From contig CAJUIT010000021.1 in the NCBI GenBank assembly GCA_910586565.1, forward strand, positions 1 through 47,602: a stretch of 47,602 nucleotides of DNA, in the 5' to 3' direction. Both the position numbers and the translations under genes were made by a program. The notes beneath the pieces were generated by a model. That model searched no databases, was not told where the DNA came from, and saw only the letters and a list, made by a program, of their open reading frames with translations. Position 1 is the stretch's first letter. Each line of letters starts with the position of its first letter. This document shows positions 42,361-47,602 of this stretch, piece by piece. Source of the stretch: an uncultured Muribaculaceae bacterium. Lineage in GTDB: Bacteria > Bacteroidota > Bacteroidia > Bacteroidales > Muribaculaceae.

Positions 42361-44346
42361 ATGAAACACATCCTATTTTATCTGTCAGCCATCATCTGCC
42401 CTATCGCGGTTTATGGCCAGGAATCTCCCATAGTGTTTAAAACCGATAACCTGTATTTCTGGGTGCATTCTCCGGGTGAGGCGGCGGTGGTGAATCCGCT
42501 CGCAATCATCGGAAATGAGGAAATCTATGAAGGGGATGTCATTATCCCCGCTACCGTAGCTCATGATGGGATAGACTATTCAGTCACCGCGATTGCCAAA
42601 CAGGCTTTTGAAAACTATGAAATAACGTCGGTAACCATCCCTGCCACCGTTGGAACCATTGGAGAGAATGCTTTTGCGGGATGTGGCAGCCTCGCGGCGG
42701 TGAATATAACAGACCTCGGCGCATGGTGCGGCATAGATTTCAACAACTCCTACAGTTCTCCGCTATTTTACGCGCGGCATCTGTTTCTCAATGGCACCGA
42801 GGTTGAAAATCTTGTTATCCCCTCCTCAGTCGATGCCATTGGGGAATACACGTTCAAGAAATGCCTCTCAATCACTTCGGTTGATTTCGGTACAGGGGTT
42901 ACATCTATCGCCCCGAATGCGTTCTACGGTTGCGACAACCTCACGTCTGTGACGTTGCATGATAACGTGACAAGGCTTGGTGAGAGTGCTTTCTGGTCGT
43001 GCGCGTCGCTGTCCTCTGTCAACGGTGGCGACGGCCTGCTTGAGGTGGGGCGCCGCCCCTTTGAGTACACGCCGTGGGAAACTTCGCAACCCGAAGGTGC
43101 CGTATATCTCGGAGAACATGTGCTCTACATGTTCAAGGGCACTCCTGCTTCCACATCATTTGCCATTCCAAGCAATATAAAGGTAATTGCAGGGGATGCC
43201 TTCTACAACTGCAAAGCCCTCACTTCGGTTTCGTTCCCCGAAAGTGTTGAATGGATTGGCCCTTATGCGTTTCATGAATGCTCGGGCATCGAAACTGTGA
43301 CACTGCGGAAAGTGAAATATCTCGGAAACAATGCGTTTTTCCGCTGCACAGGGATTAAGGGTGCCGACCTCGGCACGGCGTTGTCGCGCGTTGAGGAGTC
43401 AACTTTTGCCGGCTGCACGTCGTTGCGCTCCATAAAGATTCCCGATGCTGCTACATCAATCGGAGCTTCGGCATTCAGGGAATGCACATCGTTGCGCACG
43501 GCTACAATCGGCGAGGGTGTCACAACTGTAGGCACGGCTGCTTTCACCGGCTGTTCGGCGCTCCGCAAAATAACACTTCCCGATAATGTGACGACCGTGG
43601 AGGCCTCGGCATTTGCGGGTTGCACCAACCTGTCGTCGGTGAGCATATCGGCCGGCGTGGAGAGCATCGGCTATTCAGCGTTCTACGATTGCTCCAATCT
43701 CTCTGAAATTATCATCGCCGACTCTGAAACTCCGCTGCAACTCAGCTACAACTCACGCCCCTACGGCAAGCCCGAAGGGGAGGGTCTTTTTCAGGCCGGC
43801 AACCTTATTGAAGTTTACATAGGACGCGACCTGACGTTCGACAGCAGCGCGGCATGCGGCTACACTCCGTTCAACAACCAGACTTTTCTTGAGAATGTGA
43901 CTTTCGGAGCCACCGTAACCCAAGTGCAGCCCGACCTCTTCCGCGGGTGCGACGGAATCTACTCTATTTCAGTGGACGCGGTGACCCCTCCGGCGGCTCC
44001 GTCAACCGCCCCCTACCCTTTCACCGAATCGACATTCTCACGTGCCACCCTGTCGGTGCCCGAGGGTTCGGTTGGCAGCTATGCGCAGGCTCCATGCTGG
44101 CGCGAATTCAATAAAATCACGGGCACTTCATCGGGCATCACCGAAGCCGACATGAGCAATAAGTCGGTAACACCCTTCGCAATCTCCGGCCGCACGGTAA
44201 CGGCAACAGGCAACGGTTATGTGCAGGTTTATATGCCCGACGGGCGACCTGTCAGCGCAAAAACCGCCACAACCGTAAATCTCCCCTGCTCCGGAGTCTA
44301 CATTGTTGTGGCGGCTGAAAAGGCTTATAAGGTTTCTGTCAGATAA
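42361..44346 (+). CDS. Secreted BspA-type leucine-rich repeat protein
   Basis: 661 aa from ATG 42361, where a signal peptide starts (MKHILFYLSAIICPIAVYG). A longer frame from 42238 overlaps the M18 gene and lacks a signal. About twelve LRR_5 units follow the pattern I-x-x-x-A-F-x-x-C-x-x-L-x-x-V-x-I-P-x-x-V-x-x-I-G (about 80-530), for example NAFAGCGSLAAVNI and SAFRECTSLRTATI. The C-terminal 70 residues form a beta-rich region with GYVQVYMPDGRPVSAK and a final VYIVVAAEKAYKVSV, resembling type IX-style sorting domains. Secreted BspA proteins mediate adhesion in oral relatives; here the role is open. It is 35 bp after the M18 stop. Confidence 0.92.
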   Translation: MKHILFYLSAIICPIAVYGQESPIVFKTDNLYFWVHSPGEAAVVNPLAIIGNEEIYEGDVIIPATVAHDGIDYSVTAIAKQAFENYEITSVTIPATVGTIGENAFAGCGSLAAVNITDLGAWCGIDFNNSYSSPLFYARHLFLNGTEVENLVIPSSVDAIGEYTFKKCLSITSVDFGTGVTSIAPNAFYGCDNLTSVTLHDNVTRLGESAFWSCASLSSVNGGDGLLEVGRRPFEYTPWETSQPEGAVYLGEHVLYMFKGTPASTSFAIPSNIKVIAGDAFYNCKALTSVSFPESVEWIGPYAFHECSGIETVTLRKVKYLGNNAFFRCTGIKGADLGTALSRVEESTFAGCTSLRSIKIPDAATSIGASAFRECTSLRTATIGEGVTTVGTAAFTGCSALRKITLPDNVTTVEASAFAGCTNLSSVSISAGVESIGYSAFYDCSNLSEIIIADSETPLQLSYNSRPYGKPEGEGLFQAGNLIEVYIGRDLTFDSSAACGYTPFNNQTFLENVTFGATVTQVQPDLFRGCDGIYSISVDAVTPPAAPSTAPYPFTESTFSRATLSVPEGSVGSYAQAPCWREFNKITGTSSGITEADMSNKSVTPFAISGRTVTATGNGYVQVYMPDGRPVSAKTATTVNLPCSGVYIVVAAEKAYKVSVR

Positions 44347-44348
44347 TT

Positions 44349-44383
44349 GCACCAGACACGTTAAGAGTGTTCCCTCGTGGTGC
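44349..44383. terminator. Possible hairpin between convergent genes
   Basis: GCACCA (44349-44354) pairs with TGGTGC (44378-44383), and ACAC (44356-44359) with GTGT (44367-44370) inside it. The 43-bp gap between convergent genes makes a shared terminator likely, but no T tract follows on either side. Confidence 0.35.
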
Positions 44384-44389
44384 GGGCAA

Positions 44390-45892
44390 TCACTCGGGAC
44401 GCATCCTCACTTTGGCTAAGGGATTTATTTTCTTGTTCTTGAAACCTTTGATGTAATCGGTGAGGTCGGCATGGATTATGCGCTTGCTGCGGGCTATCTG
44501 TTTGCCGCGTGTGAGCGGCTCCATGTAGTCGCCCCCGTTGGCCAGATAGTCGATTGTGGCCACGCGGTAGGTGCGTGAGGGATCGATTGGCTTCCCGTTT
44601 ATGGTGATGGAGGTGCATTTCTTGGTGGCGGGGTCGAAAACAATGTCTACACCCTCGCTCACTCCGTCGCCACCGCGGGTGGCCATAACATCAAATGCCG
44701 CGGCAAGGTCGGCGCCAGAGATTTCCTCAACAACTATGCGGTTGTTGAACGGCTGCATCATTATTATCTGGCCGCGGGTGATGTCACCTTTTGGCAGACT
44801 GCGGCGGATGCTCCCTTTGTTCATTATTGCCAAATCGGCTTTAACACCTGTGAGCGGCTCGGCATCATTCAGAATAAAATCGGTGAGGAAGTTGAGAAGC
44901 GGTGCTTCTTCATTGCTGAGAGCTGTGGCTGTGCGCCCGATTTTTTGCCCCATCAACTCGACTACTCCGGCACGATAGGGGTCGAGAATAGTGTCGAGGC
45001 TGTGGTCAACGCGGCTGTCAAGACGGCCGTCGATAGCAATCTGTTTGTAAGCGGGTGTTTTGGCACCTATGCTGTCGAGGTCGAGGATAACTTCTGTCAT
45101 AAGCAGACCGCTCTTGCCATTCTGAGCAATCAGCACATCGCGTCCGAGGGCGTTTTTCACAAATTCATCGCCGCTGCCGGGACGAATCACTGTGTGGGAA
45201 TGGCCGCCGAGAATAACATCAATATCCTCCGAAGCCTCCGCAATCATCTTATCGCTGGGGGGCACCTCGTCATAACCTACATGGGTGACGGCAACAACGG
45301 CATCGACCTTTTCGTTGTGTTTGAGATGCCATGCCGTGGCATTGGCGGCTTTAATGGCGTCGAGATATTTAACGCCGTCGTAATTTCCCTCCGAAATCAT
45401 CCCTTTGGGGTTGAGATTGAGTGCGATTATGCCTATTTTGCGGTCACCGACCTGCCTAATGGCGTAGGGGCGGAAATATTTTTCCAGACTGCTGCCGGTC
45501 AAATCGTAGTTGGTGGTGAGCCATTGGGCATCACTGAGAGCGAGGTTTGCGGCCAAAGGCTCAACCCCGTTGTCGAAATCGTGATTACCAAGAATTGCAT
45601 AGTCATAGCCCAGGGCATTCATCATCTTCATCTCCACTTCCCCTCCATAGATTGTGAAAAACAGTGTGCCTTGCACGGCATCGCCGGCATCTATAAGCAG
45701 CACGTTGGGATGCTCGGCCCTGATGCTGTCAATCACTACCTTGCGGCGCTGTATGCCACCGAGGCCATCGTCGGTGGAATCAATCTGACTGTGGGTGTCG
45801 TTGGTGTGGAGCAAAACAAGTTGCTCGGCCCAAACCGGAAGGGTTGTTGCAGCTATGGCAACCCCAAAGGCTATGAGTGCTTTTTTCATCAT
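44390..45892 (-). CDS. Periplasmic 5'-nucleotidase / UDP-sugar hydrolase family protein
   Basis: 500 aa. A signal peptide (about 1-22) precedes a calcineurin-like domain with the motifs HTNDTHSQI (29-37), DAGDAVQG (around 70), GNHDFDNG (around 100), VTHVGYDEV (around 205) and GGHSHT (around 232). A complete 5'-nucleotidase C-terminal domain follows, with NKGSIRRSLPKG (about 363-374) and DYLANGGDYM (about 457-466). It would hydrolyse extracytoplasmic nucleotides to nucleosides. Some Bacteroidales carry the two domains as separate genes; here they are fused. Two successive ATGs (45892 and 45889) are possible starts. Confidence 0.92.
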   Translation of the reverse strand: MMKKALIAFGVAIAATTLPVWAEQLVLLHTNDTHSQIDSTDDGLGGIQRRKVVIDSIRAEHPNVLLIDAGDAVQGTLFFTIYGGEVEMKMMNALGYDYAILGNHDFDNGVEPLAANLALSDAQWLTTNYDLTGSSLEKYFRPYAIRQVGDRKIGIIALNLNPKGMISEGNYDGVKYLDAIKAANATAWHLKHNEKVDAVVAVTHVGYDEVPPSDKMIAEASEDIDVILGGHSHTVIRPGSGDEFVKNALGRDVLIAQNGKSGLLMTEVILDLDSIGAKTPAYKQIAIDGRLDSRVDHSLDTILDPYRAGVVELMGQKIGRTATALSNEEAPLLNFLTDFILNDAEPLTGVKADLAIMNKGSIRRSLPKGDITRGQIIMMQPFNNRIVVEEISGADLAAAFDVMATRGGDGVSEGVDIVFDPATKKCTSITINGKPIDPSRTYRVATIDYLANGGDYMEPLTRGKQIARSKRIIHADLTDYIKGFKNKKINPLAKVRMRPE

Positions 45893-46059
45893 ATATGTTT
45901 GTTCTGTTTTTACAATTGGTGCTTAGAGAAACGTCAACAAAAGGTGTAACGGGCGGTGCTCACCTCTATCGCATCCCCTAATCTGCGAAGTTACCTACTT
46001 TTTTCTATTATGTCAACAATTTCGCAAGCTCTACCATGAGTTGTTTTACTTTTTTTGAC

Positions 46060-46067
46060 TATTTTTG
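46060..46067 (+). promoter_or_regulatory. -7 element of the glycerate kinase gene
   Basis: TATTTTTG, exact consensus, 41 nt before ATG 46109. The -33 is indistinct in the T-rich upstream sequence. The rest of 45893-46108 is the AT-rich divergent promoter region, with a weak minus-strand TAACTTCG (45986-45993) for the nucleotidase. Confidence 0.5.
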
Positions 46068-46108
46068 AATGCTAATGCAATTCAAATCAACAAGCTCTTA
46101 GCTCCGAA

Positions 46109-47380
46109 ATGGCTTTAATGCAAATTTTCAAACGTCTGCGCTCAAAACAGGCTGCACCATCGGTCACGGCTGCAAGCAAGCTGCCGAGGGTGGTTGTGGT
46201 GGCTCCCGACAAATTCAAAGGCACCCTCACCGCTTCAGAGGTGGCCGATTGCATTGCATCGGAGGTGAAACGGCAATTTCCGGTGGCACTCGTGCATTCC
46301 TGCCCTATGGCCGACGGAGGGGAAGGCACCGCGGCCATTCTGGCCTCACGCCTCAATCTCGAACGCCGTTCGGTCGATGGTCATGACGCGTTGATGCGCT
46401 CGGTGGAAATTGAATTCTATCTGTCGCAATCGGGCGAAATCTGTGCAGTGGATTCTTCAGCCATCGTGGGGCTCGCCAAATTATCCGACACTCGGCTCAA
46501 ACCGTGGGAATCGACCACCTACGGCGTTGGCGAGTTTATCACCCTCATGCTCTCGCAAGGGGTGAAGAAGCTCTATATCGGCATCGGCGGCACGGCCACA
46601 ATCGATGGCGGCCTGGGGCTGTTGCAGGCCCTTGGCGGTCGTTTTTTCGATGTGGAGGGGGAGGAAATCTCCACTTCTCCGCTTCGCGCCGGACACCTGC
46701 CTGCGGTGTTCTCGGCCGACCTTTCGGGCATAAACCGCCGCGCGCTCAAAGATGCCGTTGTGGCGCTGGCCGATGTAGATGTGCCTTTAGTGACCGACAA
46801 CCCCGATGAAATGTCGTCGCTCTCATTCGCATGCCAAAAAGGATTGATGAAGTCGGAACTTCCGGCGCTATGCGCGGCACTGCGCAGCTATGCTGCCGCG
46901 ATTGATGCCGTGCTACTTCCTTGTGCCACGCAACCGCCATTTCAAGGTGCCGGAGGCGGATTGGGCTATGTGATGTCGAGGGTGCTCAGATGCGAATGCC
47001 ACCCGGGAGCCGAAACTATTTTGAATCTCTATGGCTTCATGCCACCCGCCCACGCAACCGATAACGATTCCGATAAAGCGGCCGACTCCGCTCCGGCATG
47101 CATAATCACCGGCGAGGGATGCTTCGACCGGCAGTCTCTTCATGGAAAAGTTGTCGGCACCATTATTACCGAAGCCACCTACCGTTCAATCCCCGTGATT
47201 ATTGTGACGGGATGCTCCAAATTCTCCGATGCCGACAAAACCTCGCTGCCGCCGACAGCAACACTTGTAACAACAACGGCTGCTCCACCGAAGCATCTCC
47301 CCTCTCCGCCCGAAGCCATGACCAATCTACGCTCCTCGTTGCCTGCTGTGCTCCGTGAGCTCTCCTCTCTATTCCGATAA
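46109..47380 (+). CDS. glxK: Glycerate kinase (GlxK/GarK type)
   Basis: 423 aa, somewhat longer than the usual 380. Phosphorylates D-glycerate to 2- or 3-phosphoglycerate. The family signature VVVAPDKFKGTLTASEVA (about 29-46) and CPMADGGEGTAAILASR (about 70-86) are clear, as are IGIGGTATIDGGLGLLQALGG (about 156-176) and the C-terminal ITGEGCFDRQSLHGKVVG (about 333-350). The first 25 residues are basic and not part of the domain. The tail (about 390-423) is Thr/Pro-rich. Single gene with its own promoter. ATG 46109 is chosen because it fits the promoter, but Met4 is possible. Confidence 0.94.
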   Translation: MALMQIFKRLRSKQAAPSVTAASKLPRVVVVAPDKFKGTLTASEVADCIASEVKRQFPVALVHSCPMADGGEGTAAILASRLNLERRSVDGHDALMRSVEIEFYLSQSGEICAVDSSAIVGLAKLSDTRLKPWESTTYGVGEFITLMLSQGVKKLYIGIGGTATIDGGLGLLQALGGRFFDVEGEEISTSPLRAGHLPAVFSADLSGINRRALKDAVVALADVDVPLVTDNPDEMSSLSFACQKGLMKSELPALCAALRSYAAAIDAVLLPCATQPPFQGAGGGLGYVMSRVLRCECHPGAETILNLYGFMPPAHATDNDSDKAADSAPACIITGEGCFDRQSLHGKVVGTIITEATYRSIPVIIVTGCSKFSDADKTSLPPTATLVTTTAAPPKHLPSPPEAMTNLRSSLPAVLRELSSLFR

Positions 47381-47491
47381 GCAATTTTTTTCGCTTGAAT
47401 CCAACTCCACTCTACAGAGCCTCTTAGCGCCATTTCCCTCTCCGAATTTGACCAACACTCAAAAAACTTTGAAAAATTTTCCGCCCAAACA

Positions 47492-47522
47492 TTTGCAAAT
47501 TCAAAAATAAGTGGTAACTTTG
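47492..47522 (+). promoter_or_regulatory. Full-consensus promoter of the tRNA gene
   Basis: TTTG (47492-47495), 19 bp, TAACTTTG (47515-47522), both exact. Start near 47529, about 34 nt before the tRNA. The remainder of 47381-47562 has no gene. Confidence 0.75.
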
Positions 47523-47562
47523 CACTCGCAATTCACCCGATAAGGGTAACATTGACAACGTT

Positions 47563-47602
47563 GGTTCGCTAGCTCAACTGAATAGAGCATCTGACTACGG
47601 AT
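47563..47602 (+). tRNA. tRNA-Arg (anticodon ACG), 5' part, cut by the window end
   Basis: GGTTCGC can form the 5' acceptor strand, then T8-A9 and the D arm GCTCAACTGAATAGAGC. The anticodon arm follows, with loop CTACGGA, placing ACG at positions 34-36. The 3' half lies outside the window, so acceptor pairing and the T arm cannot be checked. Confidence 0.85.

Noticed and set aside
44945..45949. 334-codon plus-strand open frame opposite the 5'-nucleotidase
   Set aside because: Complement of a well-supported gene with all phosphoesterase motifs; no domain of its own.
1..47602. CRISPR arrays, insertion sequences, prophage or integrase genes
   Set aside because: No spaced direct repeats of CRISPR type, transposase, or recombinase motifs seen on either strand.

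Overview
Chromosomal window from a gut-type member of the Bacteroidales, most likely Muribaculaceae or a close relative. This is an inference from three things. The promoters carry the Bacteroidetes -7 element TAnnTTTG (minus-strand examples read CAAAnnTA), several with a TTTG -33 element 19-21 bp upstream. Most starts lack strong Shine-Dalgarno sequences. The families are typical of the order: Na+-NQR, HU-CCDC81/SPOR protein, OstA-like LPS transport protein, DUF6377 membrane regulator and BspA-type leucine-rich repeats. Base composition looks moderately GC-rich and even throughout. I see no insertion sequence, prophage, integrase, rRNA or CRISPR array, so this is mostly core chromosome.

Layout. 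1-960 (-): start of an exbD-like gene preceded by exbB (TonB energisation). 961-1760: large gap with promoters in both directions and a candidate small RNA. 1761-7847 (+): complete nqrABCDEF sodium-pumping NADH:quinone oxidoreductase. 7932-10379 (+): murB and murA; MurA has Asp where fosfomycin-sensitive enzymes have Cys. 10695-12032 (+): NhaD-type Na+/H+ antiporter, which could use the Na+ gradient made by NQR. 12157-12320: inverted arrays of a 7-bp repeat, then a small DUF6582 gene. 12874-17871 (+): acyltransferase, metallophosphoesterase, tex and a short folK. 17892-20725 (-): comEC and aroE. 21155-24359 (+): nfo, then a sugar-type MFS carrier with a very large periplasmic insertion, translationally coupled to a small lipoprotein. 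24442-25572 (-): uncharacterised ATP-grasp-like protein. 25760-27694 (+): mutL. 27825-30402 (-): maf, KdsC-like phosphatase, DUF2520 protein and nitroreductase, tightly packed. 30470-31555 (-): HU-CCDC81/SPOR protein whose promoter predicts a leaderless mRNA.

31643-35608 (-) is the most interesting block. It is an operon of a NapH-NapG-like fused membrane polyferredoxin, a Tat-exported lipoprotein aldo/keto reductase with two [4Fe-4S] clusters, a DUF1893 protein with four C-terminal cysteines, and an ECF-type S component. Together they look like an electron route from the quinone pool or cytoplasm to a periplasmic reductase, linked to uptake of a small molecule. The substrate is unknown.

35801-37387 (-) is a DUF6377 TPR/TM/HTH regulator, divergent from 37819-42325 (+), which holds a SurA-like peptidyl-prolyl isomerase, an OstA-like protein and M18 aminopeptidase. 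A BspA-like LRR protein (+), a 5'-nucleotidase (-) and glycerate kinase (+) follow. The window ends inside a tRNA-Arg(ACG) gene with a full-consensus promoter.
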